Below, one piece after another: positions 43,644 through 55,739 of a stretch of 64,000 nt of DNA. Below the pieces are notes generated by a model. The model saw only the letters and a list, made by a program, of their open reading frames with translations, did no database searches and was not told the origin of the DNA. Where the stretch lies: contig JAYKYS010000004.1 of assembly GCA_036924285.1 (NCBI GenBank), positions 30,474,001 through 30,538,000 on the forward strand. Reading direction: 5' to 3'. A program made the translations under genes and the position numbers. Each line of letters starts with the position of its first letter. Within the stretch, counting starts at the first letter, position 1. This DNA comes from Asterella californica. Its lineage: Eukaryota > Streptophyta > Marchantiopsida > Marchantiales > Aytoniaceae.

Positions 43644-46600
43644 TCAGTCTTCTGTTTGTATATCATCATCATCACTCTCCTCCGCCTCAACCTCTTCAGT
43701 AGTCGAGACGTCGTCATCTCTTGTTATCCTCTGCTCAGACTCCAGAAAGTTGAACAAATCTACTGATCCTCCACGTTGTTTGAACAACTTCACTCGTTTG
43801 CCAGCCACAGATAGTTTCAAAGGAGTACCATCTAGCTCTCGTAAACTATAAGTGGCATTCTCGTAAACATCTAACACAACATAAGGTCCGAACCATCTTC
43901 GCGAGAACTTACGAAGTGTAGAATGTTGGTTCTCCAGCGTGCTATCATACACCAGAACCCAATCACCAACACGTATTGGCTTTGGTCGTAGTCGGTGAGT
44001 CTTGTCAAAACGCTCTTTGTTTCTGACTCGAGCCACCTTCAGTTTCTCTTGCGCCTCAGCAAGATCCTCCTCCCTTCGCTCCAACTGCCTAGTTCGTAAA
44101 ACAAGGAATGAAGTATGATCTATACCATCTTCCCACGGTAGCGTAGTCCACGTAGGGAAGTCCTCCTCAGCAGGCATGATTGGCTTCTGTCCCAGCATAA
44201 GCTCAACTGGCATATAGCCAGTCGTGGTACAGTGTGTAGTTCTATCAGCCCATAAAGCAAATGGAAGTAGTCTCGACCATTCTCTAGGCCTACCATCACA
44301 TGCTTTTACTAAAGCGTGAACTATAGAAGGGTGTCCTCGTTCACTCTTACCAATCCCTTCTGGATTCATGGCAGTAGTAAGCCGAAGCTTTACTCCATAA
44401 CGAGCAAAGAACTCCTTCGCTTCTGCACCTCTCAGCTCGCCCCTATCTGCTCGTAGTCTTCCAACAGATCCATAACGACAGATAATATCTTCCAGCACGA
44501 ATCTACATATGTTCTCTGTAGTCTTCGTTCGCAGTGCTCGTCCCTCCACGTAGTTGGAGAGATCTTCCCGAGCTAACACCAAGTAGCGCATCCCCCACAG
44601 TCCCGGTGGCATCATCACAAGATCAAGGACCCACGAAAAATGAATACTAGGTGGGTAGGTAGGTACAAGTCCATCTCTGTAGCGAACCTTGGAGTAGAAC
44701 TGACAGTGCAGACACGACCCAACAAAATCCACCACGTCTTGATACAAGCCCTTCCACCAGTATCGCTCCTTCATCTTCGTGTATGTAGCCCAAACTCCAC
44801 GGTGTCCAGCCCACAAGGTGTCATGAAACTCCTTCAGCAGATTCAACTTCGTCGGTTGATCATCCACCACTCTAGCCAGCATCCCATCTCTTCTCTTCGG
44901 ACGTTTCCACAGATAACCTTCACGTAGAAGATAACCGTACGCTTTTCTTCTAATCTCCTTAAACTCTGCATCACTCCAACCCTCTCGTCTGCATAATAAA
45001 CTCAGATAGTATCCGATATTGCGGAACTTCTCCGTGTAGAACTCCTCGTAGAACGGCAGTGGTTCCAAGTCTGAAGTCTGTTGACCAACTTGGCACCAAA
45101 CGTCTCTCTTCTCTTCATCTTCAACTTCTGCAAACATCTCTTCCTCATCTGTATAACAAGCCCTAGATAACATGTCTGCAACAGGATTATCCTTTCCTGC
45201 TATATGCTTCAGCTCAGGGTTCATACTCCGGATATAAGCAATCCATCGTAGCATTGCTATGTCTGGAGTATTACAGTTTGCTATCATACCTAGCAAAGGC
45301 AAACAGTCTGTTTCTAGTATCACACGTGCACCTATCAAGAACTCTCGGTCTACCTTCATAGCAGTAACAGCTCCTCACAACTCACGCTTCACTTGAGGGT
45401 AGTTACGTTGTCTATCTGTTAAGATCCGAGCTCCAAACCTTGAAACAAACCGCACGCCTTCTGCATCTTCTTGACCGACTGCCCATCCAATCGCCTTTGG
45501 ACTCGTGTCAACAGTCAGTATGATAGGTCTTCCGCTCTCGTAGCTAAGTCTCCTTAGTACAGGTGGAGACTTCAGAATCTCCTTCAGCTGCTCCATCGTC
45601 TCGTGATGTTCTTGCCGCCAAGTAAACCTCTTCCCCTTTCTCAGAAGTGCATACAGAGGCTCGGCAATGTGTGCATAATGAGGAATACTCACACGAAAGA
45701 ACACACAAGCTCCTAAGAATCGTCGAACCTCAGTGATGTTGGTACAGTCTGCTATCCTTGCTATAGCATCTACCTTCTCTGGGTTCGGTCGTCTTCCAAA
45801 AGTACCGCATAAGTGACCCACCACTATGATCTCTGACATTCCAAAACGAGATTTGGTACCTGACAGAGTGAGGTGTACCTCTTCCAAGCGCATCAGAATC
45901 TTCTCCACATCTCGGATGTGGTCTGCAACGAACTTTCTGCAACCATCAGCAGTCATAGTCTCGTCCTTGTCCTCCACCGGACAGCCTTTCATGGGGATAT
46001 CATCAAGAAATGGGATAGTAACCTCAGGTACAAACTCTCGTAACACCTTATGCATCGCGTTTTGCATATGAGCTACTGAGTTTGTCGCACCCTGAGGAAG
46101 AGTACACATCCGCATCAACCCCAAAGGTGTACGCATGGTAGTCAAGTCTCTACTCTCCAAAGCAAGCTGAAACTGATCATAACCTGAAAACAGATCTCCA
46201 ATAGAATAGATAGATCTTCCAGCAAATGCCTCGGCTACTTCATCAACCATAGGTCCTGTTCCAACATTTCGAATCGTGATGTTGTTAGCAGGCTGTAAGT
46301 CTTGGATGAAGCGTAAAGCTCCTGTCTTCTTAGGTACTGTGAACCATCGGCTAGAGTACGGAGCCATAGATGGTTCAAGAATACCCATCCGCATCCTCTC
46401 CTTCAGTAAGTCAATAACCTTCGGTAGCAAGGCACGAGGGACTGGAATCGGTTTCAAGTCCCAAGGTACGTGAGGAACTGTGAAGATAACCATCGGAGCT
46501 ATCACACTAGGATCCACACAACCAATCTCTCCAGCTGAGAAAGAAAATGCCTTACCATGGCTAACTATCATCTGCTCAAAAGCTCGTTTCTCCACTTCAG

Positions 46601-47303
46601 TCAAGAAGCCACCCCCTCCTATCTGGAGCTGCTCGAGTGTCTCTTGAGTAAACTCGTGTCCTATTTGTTTAGGATCTCTCAGTACAGGCTCAGCGGCCGC
46701 TAACTCCATCTGCTGTTGTGAGTCAACAGGTAATTGAGTCGCCACTGGTTTCACCTTCTTCGCTATAGTTTTGTATTTGGTGTGAACCTCTACTTCTTCA
46801 CGAGAGCGACACCAGCAGATTGCATCCCTCCATCCACTCTCCAGTCTCGGATGAGGACGAGATTGCAAGCACGAGGCAATCTCCTCATAGACCTTACGAG
46901 AGTGGATAGGGATCACCACCCTTCCTCCCATCTGCTCCATCAACCTATCTACATCATCCAGCCAACGAACAAAAGACTGTACACCTACAAACTCCTCGTA
47001 AACACCAGAAATCATCTCACCTTCCTTCAGAACTCCTGTACAGCGTAAATTTTTTGCATACTTCTCCATCTGCCTCCTACTCTTCTCAGTCAGATCCTCT
47101 ACTCGTGTGAACTCACTCCAATCATCAGAACTGAAAGCCATCAAACCAGATTTCCAACTATGTACAGTGTAACTACTCTCAGAATCTTGAGCAACCTCTT
47201 CATCAGTCTGTTGTGATCCCACAGGCTGCTCAAGCGGGATCATAGTAGTATCAGATCCATCACTCTTGGTATCCCGACCTACAAGAGTGGTTTCAGAAAA
47301 CCC
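43644..47303 (-). pseudogene. pol: Pol polyprotein of element B (RT, RNase H, integrase)
   Basis: One frame from the slippery site (47303) to 43644, broken only at TGA 45372-45374 (REL-stop-GAV, where element A has Trp). RT has GALRFIQD, LPQGATNSVAH and active site FLDD (IPFLDDIPMKG). RNase H has LTVDTSPKAIGWAVG and LETDCLPLLG. Integrase has the zinc module (EFHDTLWAGHRG, CLHCQFY), core D in WVLDLVMMP, D in LRADRGELRG and E in GIGKSERGHPS. The C-terminal GPY/F-like module is RRWFGPYVVLDVYENATYSL, and the end is an acidic tail with no chromodomain. Product role as for element A. The FLDD variant is shared with A. The single stop lies late in RNase H. Confidence 0.87.
47297..47303 (-). promoter_or_regulatory. 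Probable -1 ribosomal frameshift site GGGTTTT, element B
   Basis: Minus-strand AAG-GGT-TTT-CTG in the gag frame. A -1 slip gives GGG-TTT-TCT-GAA, which is in register with the pol frame through the Met at 47243. Same heptamer and place as in element A. Confidence 0.68.
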
Positions 47304-47395
47304 TTACTCCTACAAATAGGAGAATCTCTCAAAGTCTATCTGTTTCGTTCGTGGTTCGTACGAACGATCAGAAACTGCACAGAACGTCTATCATC

Positions 47396-49864
47396 CTAAC
47401 TACGGATCCTAGCATAGTGAGATCCGTCATCCATTACCTTCGTCTCCATTCGAACTGCAGTGATATAAGGCTGACCCAGAATCACAAGATAAGAAGCAGA
47501 AGACTGCACGAAGAAGTGCTGATCTATCTCCACATCACCCAGCTTCACTCTCACGTTGGGACAAGCGCCGTATAACTCACCCTTCTGGTTGTTTGCAGCT
47601 CGTAGCACCCAACCATGGTTTAGTTCGATAGGCCACTGTCCTCTCTCGTACACTTCTCGTGACATGATGTTGATCTCCGAACCGTGATCAACCAACGCAG
47701 CAACAGGTTCAAGACTTCCGAGACGAACTCGTGTAGCCGTCGTAGCACGAGCCCAGTGTCTCTTCCTGAAGTCACTATCAGCAGCTGGACTCTCATTGCC
47801 AGCTTCATCATCATCGAATTCAGCAGTGTTGGTACCAGCAACTAACGCTTCTTGCTGGTACTCTGTATCATCAGCCTCCTGAAAATGCACCTTGCCGAAT
47901 TCTGCATCATTAACAGAAGCTCCTACTACATCTATCATCTGACTTTCAACTTGCTCGGACATCACCTGTCTCTTCCGCTTGATGATGTCGATGATCAGTT
48001 CGTGAAACTCCCTCTTGGCAATACCAAGAACCTCCCGAAGAGAAAACTCGATTCGCGCGTCAAGTATTCTCTACTCCAAGATGCTCTTGAGATCAGTTGA
48101 AGTTTCAATATCAGCTGCTAACTTATAAGTCGGTCCCTTCCCTTTCTCTTGGGCAGTAAACCGTCTACCAGCAGTCGTTGGCTCCTGCTGGGATCTCTGC
48201 ACGTCCTCCATCGGACCTGGTGCAGGTGGAGGAGCTGCAGAAGTAGATGGGACGTCTTCTGGAGGGGCTGCTCGCCTCCTTGTGACCCTCCGTCTATCTC
48301 CAGTCTCCTCTGGAACTCCAGTATCAAGTTCAGAGGCTTCTCGCCGCCTCTTCTCCTCCACAGAAGCATCCTGCCAGTGAACGTGTCTATCCACGTCCAA
48401 GAATGCTTTGATAGACGCAGCATCAACAGGATCTCCCCACCCGGTGACCCTACGGATAGTTTCTGCTCCTCTCTTCAATACTTCAGAAGGAACTTGGACA
48501 GGTCTCTTCTCAATAGTCCTATCTTGCAACGTAGGACTAGAAGAAACTTCAATGTGACCGGCATATACATCAGGATTTACCGGTGGTGCCATCAGCGCTT
48601 GTACAGTTGCAGCAGCTGTAATCTGAGGTAGACTCCTCATGCCTCCTCTTCCAAACTGCGTGCTTAGCGGCTCTCCAGTAGAAGAAAGGTGCAGCCTACC
48701 GTTCTGGTAGCGAACCACACCATCTCGCAGAGCAGCCATGAGCTCTTGACAGTCCCCTCGGAAATGATCTTGACTGTCACACCAGATACATCTACGAACA
48801 GGAGCACCTCCTGGACGTGCAGCAGCAGGCGCCGGTGGCTGCTCTCTCTGCAGACCAGCTAACTCCACCTTCAGTTCTTTCATCTGTCGAATCAAATCCT
48901 CGATCTGGTTCTGCTGTCCATGGTTCTCTGCAGGTCTCTGAACCGGTGCCCTTTGTGCAGGAACTGACACCACTGGTACCAAAGATACTGCAGTCGGTAC
49001 AACAGGTCTAGGAGCCGGAGTCGGAGCCGGAGGTTGCTGTACTTGAGGAGCAGTGCGAGGTTGAGCGGTCACTTCTGCAAGCGGACGTCCTCCCACCGCC
49101 ACTCTTCCACGTCTTTGTCTCGTCAATACAGCAACAGCATCCTCAACTCTCCCCCAATCAGTAGTAACTCCTCCTTCAGCCGATCGGTCAGCCAACATAA
49201 AGCATAACCGATCTGTCGTAGCATCATCGGTAGCTTGCATGAAAAGCTCGGTTTTCCTAGCATCTAAGGTTATCCTCTCAAGAGTTGAGAGTTGTCGGTA
49301 TCTCCGATCAAACTCTCTCAGCATCTCATTCAGGTTCATCATACGACCAGGTTGCTGCTCAACCCAGTCCAGAAACGTTCTTCTAGTGACTCTCTCTGAA
49401 TCTTCTTCGAGAAACTCCTCTCGAAGAGATCGTTCGAAACTCATCCAGACACCTAGATTTCTTCTCTGTACATCCCTAACCTGGTCCCGCAACTCAGGGA
49501 TTACAGCTAACTCGAAACTCCCTATCATCTCAGCATCAGTAACTCTAACTAGTTCCATCTCTCCTCTGTATTCACGCAGATATCTAGAAATATCTCTACC
49601 TTCAAATCTACCGCATCTATTCACAATTGCTTGCAAAGCCTTGGTAGACTTCAACTCACCCCCTCCAATGATCGGATGTTGTTGGACCAGGGCCGCAAGT
49701 GTCTTCAGAATCTCAGCCGTATCTAGACCAGGTGCAGATATCGCTGTAGCCGCTGGTGTAACAGAAGGAGCTGCAGTAGACGTAGATGCAGCAGACGTAG
49801 AAGTAGCAGCAGCAGCACCCTTGCGATCCATCTCTTCTCCTTGTAGTGAACTCAACCTTCTCAA
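47396..49864 (-). pseudogene. gag: Gag-protease of element B
   Basis: One frame with two stops: TAG just left of 48071 (after SILE, where element A has LENRIL) and TAG at 47396-47398 (after YARIRS, where A continues). Gag (48071-49864): Ala/Thr-rich start, capsid-like core with EDSERVTRRTFLDWVE, a Pro/Ala/Val-rich linker, and zinc knuckle CIWCDSQDHFRGDC near residue 363. Protease: ALVDHGSEINIMS with DHGS, LVILGQPYITAV near the end. Layout equals element A; B has a longer Pro-rich linker. Confidence 0.87.
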
Positions 49865-49880
49865 TCAATCACCCCAAGAG

Positions 49881-49898
49881 CTCTCAGTGGAAGCACCA
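49881..49898 (-). other. Candidate primer-binding site of element B
   Basis: Minus-strand TGGTGCTTCCACTGAGAG, two bases inside the 5' LTR. It begins TGG as needed to pair with a tRNA 3' CCA. The implied tRNA ends GGAAGCACCA, so it is not the usual initiator tRNA-Met. Confidence 0.5.
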
Positions 49899-49900
49899 GA

Positions 49901-51228
49901 TGTCGAGTTGAGAGTTTTCCTGGGAAGGACGGAACCTTCTGGCTGTGATAGATCTTGAAGGTTGTGTTTAGTCTACTTAGGGAAGCGTCGGACTTCAGGC
50001 TATGGCTTCTTACTATACAGAGGTAGGCTTCAGATCAAAAGGGAACTGTATAAACACTCACTCAGGTCGAATGGACCCTCCAGTATGTTCAGGAAGCGAA
50101 GATCAGATCAGACTAGCAGTAATAAGGTCAGAAAGTGAACTTTAACGGTCCAGAATCAGAAACATACGATGGTTCAGACTTCAGAATTCCTTCTACATGT
50201 AAATGAGGCCCTACTGACCATACATACGAAGTTTCAGCTTGAGTTCAGATCAGAGTGTCGAGATATGGGCAAAAACGTTCTCAGCAGAGAAATTACGGCA
50301 ATTTCTGGTACCCAGACAGCTATTTCGACCTAGAACAGAGAATTGGCTCGATCACTTTCGAAGATTCTTAAAGGATTTGCAGTAAACAGCTTGCTGAACA
50401 CTCCTGTGAAGTTGGGACTCCTGATTGTACACAGAACTCCAGATCTCGCTCTCTGAAGTTGATGCTCTAGATTGAGAGCTTTTCGGACCCCCTCTGCTTC
50501 AGCGGTCGCCCTGAATTACTCACAATTTCAACTGACATGAAAATTTGGGGACAGTCGTAGCCCTGCTGCCAATGAACGAGACCTCGAAGGTTTGAAGCAA
50601 TTTTCTCAAATCTACTGCGATTGACACTGAAAACCCCAAAATCAACAGAAGTGCTGCAATTCTGGCACAAATCGAACTTCAATCAGCCATAACTCCTTCT
50701 TTATTGCTCCAAATCGATCAAAAATTTCGCTGACAGTGCTTGGCACGACGAACCCTATCTCCCTGTGCTCTCAGATTTCGAAGATCCCCCACCAAATGCT
50801 CGAACTCCTCTTAAGACCCCTACTACTAAGTTTAGCAGTACACAAAGACAAAATTGGACCAATGGGAGTTCATAGCTTCACTCCCCTGTCCTTTTGTGTC
50901 CCAAACCACGTGGTGACTTGAATGTGCACATAGGCTACCACGTCAAGCCCCTAAAGTGCCAGCATAGACCCTAAACTACATGCGAAGACATGTAAAACGA
51001 CACGTAATCTCGAAAGATAACCTAACCTCGCTAGGAAGCATACATGGGTGACATGTAATTACAACCCATGAGCTTAACTCCATCTACATGGTAATCAACC
51101 TACTAAGACTCAAAAATATATAACATCCTCCAGTATCGACTTTTCTGAGGTCTTAATTTCACTCAGAGAGACTAACGCTTGACAGAGAGGTGAATTATTT
51201 ACAATGTAAAATGATTCACATCACGACA
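49901..51228 (-). repeat. 5' LTR of element B
   Basis: 1,328 bases, almost identical to 42270-43597. Its outer edge abuts CCGTGTACC of the interrupted integrase gene. Confidence 0.92.
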
Positions 51229-52135
51229 CCGTGTACCGTTGCTGCGCCTTCTCGAGGTTGCTCTTTACTTGCTCCTCGCGCCGCTGCATTACCGCCACCA
51301 ACTCTTCAGCTGATGTTTGCCGTGTTCTTGGTCGTGCCGATGTAGAACTCCCTGCAAGAGTCAAGTCAAGAGGCCATTCTGGCTCACGTCCGTAAGCCAG
51401 CAAGAAAGGTGATTCGCCGGTTGCCGAATGCTTCGTGGAATTGTAGCAATACTCCGCAAGACTGAGCCACTCCGTCCAATCACTTTGGTCCGCGCTCACA
51501 TAATTCCTCAAGTATTGATTCAGAACCGAGTTAACTCGTTCCGTTTGCCCATCTGTTTCCGGATGAAAGGCGGTACTAAATTTTAACTTAGTCCCCAATT
51601 TTTGGAACAAGTGTTTCCAAAAGGCACTTGTGAACTTAGAGTCTCGATCTGAAATAATACTCCGAGGTAATCCATGTGAACGCCACCAAGTATCTAGGAA
51701 TAAGCGAGAAGTCGTGAACGCTGTTGCAGTGTCCAAGGTCAGAGCAAACTTCGCTAGTTTGCTAAACCGATCAACTATCACACAAATCGCGTTGTATCCA
51801 TTCGAGTCAGACAGAGAGGTAATGAAGTCCATGCTAATGCTTTCCCAAGGTCTGGCTGGAATCGGCAAAGGATGAAGCAATCCTTGTTTCTTCTCATAAG
51901 AAACGCGATTCGCTTGACAGATTATGCATGTTTTCACAAAGTGGGAAACATCGTCTTTCATGTGGGGTCAATAAAACTTTTTAGCGATTACTGCTAAAGT
52001 GGACTTTTCTCCTTTATGGCCTGATAAGGGCACATCGTGAGATTCTTTTAACAACTTGGTCCTAAGTTTTCCTTGTCCCACATAAACCCGACTTTGTTTG
52101 AACATGAGTAAATCATGTCTTAGCTGCATGTCTTA
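51229..52135 (-). pseudogene. Chromovirus C integrase zinc module and DDE core
   Basis: From the truncated 5' side: LRHDLLMFKQSRVYVGQGKL, ESHDVPLSGHKGEKST (HH of the zinc module), FY-stop-PHM (TGG to TGA at 51967-51969), CIICQANR (CC), then the catalytic core. Core residues are D in SISMDFITSL, D in IISDRDSKF and E in HPETDGQTERVNSVL. The end is QQRYT at 51233. RT and gag are missing: at about 52140 the sequence switches to unrelated AT-rich DNA. Confidence 0.87.
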
Positions 52136-52254
52136 GTCATGGTTTAATTTAACATTTGTTTTTTTTTCTTTTATATCATATGCATGTAACGGTTTACATG
52201 CATATGTAAATCGTTACAAAATGTACATTATGTAACATCATTTTCAGATCAAAT

Positions 52255-52560
52255 GACACATATATATATAACATATATACGATGTTATATACATACACAA
52301 GTGTATCACGATCTGTGCATTTCGAAGATATCATTGACAAAATGTCATGTCTTGAAATATTGAAACTCTTACCTTGCAATTTACTTCTTCAAGTATTATT
52401 TTTATTGAATTATACTGAAATGTCAATCGAAAACATAAAAGTCACTCTAGTCAAGTCAAACCTATTATGTGCATCAAAGAATCAATGTTTACACTCATTC
52501 ATTTCATCTACCATAGCCAACAACTTGAAAAAAGTGAAATCTATGAGTCTGTATCATGCA
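52255..52560. repeat. Highly decayed H-type LTR fragment
   Basis: CATACACAAGTGTATCACGATC (52280-52312) resembles the end of repeat J. CACTCTAGTCAAGTCAAACC (52443-52462) and CTACCATAGCCAACAACTTG (52508-52527) follow the order of ACTACAGTCGAGCCAAATCC and CTCACCATAGCCAGGAGCTTG in the H LTR. Differences are mostly C-to-T or G-to-A. Confidence 0.5.
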
Positions 52561-53853
52561 CTATACTCCAAAAAGGATCAGAATGAAGATCTTCTCCTAA
52601 CAGCATGAACGGTCTTAATGGGATTAGCTACAGTGCACTCTGCTAACTAGCAAAGCCACTACACATGACATGACATTTAACAAAAAATGAAGTATAATAA
52701 ATCCTTGCATATTGTCAATCAGGAGAGGGAAGAGGTGAAATCTGTAAAGAAGTTAGACTTTCAACCATCAACACATCAACGTACTACTACTTCCGATAGT
52801 TGGGTAAATTTCAGTAAAAATTTCACTATCACGGTATGATTTGGAATGAGAAAATTTTTCTTTTTCAACCTCTACTAAACCCCTAGTATGAATATACATA
52901 TTTTGTGACATTCCAGTTCACCATCTGGAGAGTTTTGAAGAACTCTTCAGAGAATCTCTTGTTAAGCATTTTGGAAACTCTTTTGATGGATCTTGTCGAT
53001 TGATTCAAAGAGTAATCAGTAATATCTAGGATGAAACTTATGTAGAGAGAGAAATCTATGTACATTAGGGAAAGCAAAAGAAGAAAGTAAAATTCGTCTC
53101 ATTCATAAGGGAGAAAAAACCTCACAGAAGCATCTCTATCAAAATAGCCCTTGATCTTCCACTCAACCACGAAAAAAGTTGCATGTCCTGAAGTAAGCAC
53201 CGCTTGACAAACATAGAAATCAGCCATCGGATCCGCAATACCACATACGTCACATGCGTCATCTCCTCATCATCGAGAAAGATCTATGGAGAAGGAGAGA
53301 AAGAGACCCATAACCTCCTTTCTCACATGAAGCTCATGAGAGAAAGTACAATGTGTCATCCTCAAAAATGATTTCCTCTCCATATGTACATAGGAAAATA
53401 TACCCTCGTGTAAAAAAGAAGCTTGGCGATAACCCTCGAGATATTTGCAATAAGAGGTTAAAAGACGATCCAATCAAAGACGTATCACTACAATGTAAGA
53501 TGAAAGTGCAATGCTTAGACCAGGAGAGGAAGACTTGGTAGAAAACCAAGCACCCGCACTCAGATCCACGCAAGAATTAAGACGAGCTATATCATCTTTC
53601 GCACTACGCATTCACATACATCATGTTCCACTGTTGCAGGAGTTTGTTCGGCATATAGGGATGGGTCCTCCTTGCATGTAGCATTACATTAGTGTAGAGA
53701 TGATTTACCTACTTCAACTCAGTCTCTCTTATCTCTTTCTGATATCCTTGATAGAGATGAGATGTCTTCACTCTAGATGACACTCAGCTATAGTTTCTAT
53801 TCGCATCTTGTTCTTCTTGTCTCCAGTCATATAGATTTTCATATCCAACAACT
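52561..53853. other. AT-rich DNA without recognised genes
   Basis: No coding frame with motif support on either strand. The open frames at 53270-53573 overlap each other in several frames and are not supported. Confidence 0.4.
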
Positions 53854-54243
53854 CTAAGAAAATGATGTCTCTCCAAAGCCAGTTGGATGCATTCTCCGCA
53901 TCTGTATGTAAAACCACCCAATCATACTAAAGCTCCATGGATGCACGAAGCGTATGCACGACGGTATCACTTCTGACGAGCACTCCGTACTGATAAGACT
54001 GCACATGTTGTGCAATGTATCTTTGTGTTGTAGCACCATAGCACGTTTGACAAGCTTGAGAAGGACCTCTCCCACTGCTAGAGGTCGTACACCTTCGTCG
54101 TCCGTGTTCATGACGAACAACCTATCCGCCGCCAGAACATGAATGATGCATAGATGTACCATATCATGGGCTAAAGCAAAGCACACTGTGAAAATCTGAG
54201 TTAACCCACTCGCAGAATTTCCCGGATTCAAGCACTGTCGCAA
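53854..54243 (-). pseudogene. Possible reverse transcriptase relic (non-LTR type)
   Basis: The frame contains FALAHDMVHLC, LAADRLFVMNTDDEGVRPLA and VGEVLLKLVKRAM. The pattern L-R-L-x-x-x-K-x-x-G-G-V-R-P-I-A-V-G-E-V-L-R-R-L is typical of the first RT motifs in non-LTR and related elements. The rest (CSLISTECSSEVIP, HPTGFGETSFS) is not clear, and no catalytic DD is seen. Reading is tentative: a single motif and no neighbours of the same element. Confidence 0.4.
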
Positions 54244-55274
54244 GTATTTAGATTGCGTATCTGAGAGACCACCAGTTGTTAGACTATGAACGCTAATGAA
54301 ATCACGAATAGAAGAGTCTCTATATCTAGAACGAAAGACTCTAACGGTTGAAAAGATAAAATCTCAAGGAAAAGTGGTGAATAACGCATGCATAGAACGT
54401 CCGTGTACTCTTGGACGAAGTAGTAACACCCCACGTGTACTAAGAATTGTTAGGGAGATTCTATATTGACATCATAAAAGTGATACAATGGATTTGTATC
54501 ACTTCTTTGAATCAAGATTTTGTTGTCCAAATGAGCTCTATTGAGAATGTCACTTCTTGCTTTGAGAATCCACATGATGGAGGTATGTATATTCGATGGA
54601 GTTAGTTTATCTCCATTGGAAGGATATTCACCTCTTCCATCTTCAACAAATAGGGATAAACATGCAAAAATAAAAGATTTTTAATTTATAATTAAACTTT
54701 TCTTGATGAAAAATTTCATGAATCAATAATAAAATTCTTCATTTGTAAACAAAGGTTTTATAATCCACACAGAGTATTGTCTCTTTTATGTATTTAGTTT
54801 CATCCTAATGGTCAAGTGTAATCTAAACAAACTCGGACTGTAGACGTGGAATTTTTAGACTTTTTGGACAAACAAAATATCAACTTTTAAATAATCCGTT
54901 TTTAGACTTCCATGGACGTAAGGAAGCATATTTCAATTTTCCATCTCTGATTTCATAGGGGTTGTCCACTCGGCATGTAAATTATAAAATATAACTCGTA
55001 ACATGTAAAGTCTCGACGTAAAAATATTTAAATGTTTGATAGTCTCAATATCAAGAGTATGAATATAATTTTAGTCTTGTTTTCTTCTCGGTCCAGTGAA
55101 GCGCTGCAACAACAGAAAGAAAGAAGTGCTCTACATACGATGATCGAGACATCCATGGATGTAAACCAAAAAGAAAATAGTCAAGAAAATCTTAGTTGGA
55201 ATGATATTCAATCTGTCGTACATCGAGAGATCAAAGAGCTTGGAGTATTGTTGGAGAGTCGGTCGAACCTTGGA
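54244..55274. other. AT-rich DNA without recognised genes
   Basis: Poly-A/T runs near 54660-54720. The frame at 55032-55295 leads into the tandem repeats downstream and has no recognised motif. Confidence 0.4.
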
Positions 55275-55544
55275 GTAAGTCAAATGTGGCAGTGATGTTT
55301 ATCCCACTGTTCGTTCATGGGTGAGTAACGAGACTAGAAGAAATAAGCAAATTCCGGAACTCAGGAGTAGATCAAATCTGACTGCTGATGTTTATCCCAC
55401 CTTTCGTGGATGGATAACGAGACTAGAGGGAATAAGCAAACTCCCAACCCTCCGAGTAGGTCCAATCTGACAGCTGATGTTTATTTCACTCTCGTGAGTG
55501 AGTTATGAGACTGGAAGAAATAAGCAAACTCTCGATCCTCGGGA
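55275..55544. repeat. Three-copy tandem repeat, period about 90 bp
   Basis: Units start near 55275, 55367 and 55456 and share GTAGxTCAAATCTGAC, GCTGATGTTTATCCCAC, ACGAGACTAGAAGAAATAAGCAAA and a CTC...GGGAG end. The next GTAGAT at 55545 is the start of the fold-back element below. Confidence 0.75.
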
Positions 55545-55700
55545 GTAGATTAATAGTAAGTAAGAGCATGTAAGAACTACCTTTAGCACTAAAAAAATCT
55601 TGGCATAGAAATATTTTGTTAGTTTTGGAGTTGGACAACTAAAGATAGTTCTTATCTGCTCTTACATGTTGTTAATCTACTCTCGATCATCGAGAGTTTA
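55541..55700. mobile_element. Fold-back (MITE-like) element
   Basis: Arms of about 45 bases: GAGTAGATTAATAGTAAG and AAGAGCATGTAAGAACTACC on the left are answered by the inverted TAGTTCTTATCTGCTCTTAC and ATGTTGTTAATCTACTCTC on the right, around a loop of about 60 bases. No coding capacity. Further CTCTCGAT/ATCGAGAG inverted words follow to 55735 and recur near 56085-56130. Confidence 0.68.
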
Positions 55701-55739
55701 CCTTGAAAAAAAAAAACTCTCGATAGTCGAGAGTTATAG

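Larger units (their letters stand above)
42270..51228 (-). mobile_element. Complete Ty3/gypsy element B, inserted in chromovirus C
   Basis: 8,959 bases with two LTRs of equal length (1,328), ends TGTCG...CGACA, target duplication CCGT (42266-42269 and 51229-51232), polypurine tract and candidate primer site. By eye the LTRs differ at about 15 positions (about 99% identical), so insertion is fairly recent. Coding order gag, protease, frameshift site, pol as in element A. Three stop codons (48068-48070 area, 47396, 45372 area) disable it; no frameshift mutations. Confidence 0.92.

Noticed and set aside
43500..47303. Element B as a chromovirus
   Set aside because: The integrase C-terminus ends in an acidic tail after the GPY/F module; no chromodomain follows before the polypurine tract.
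55275..55544. CRISPR-like array
   Set aside because: Units are contiguous 90-bp tandem copies without unique spacers, in eukaryotic DNA.
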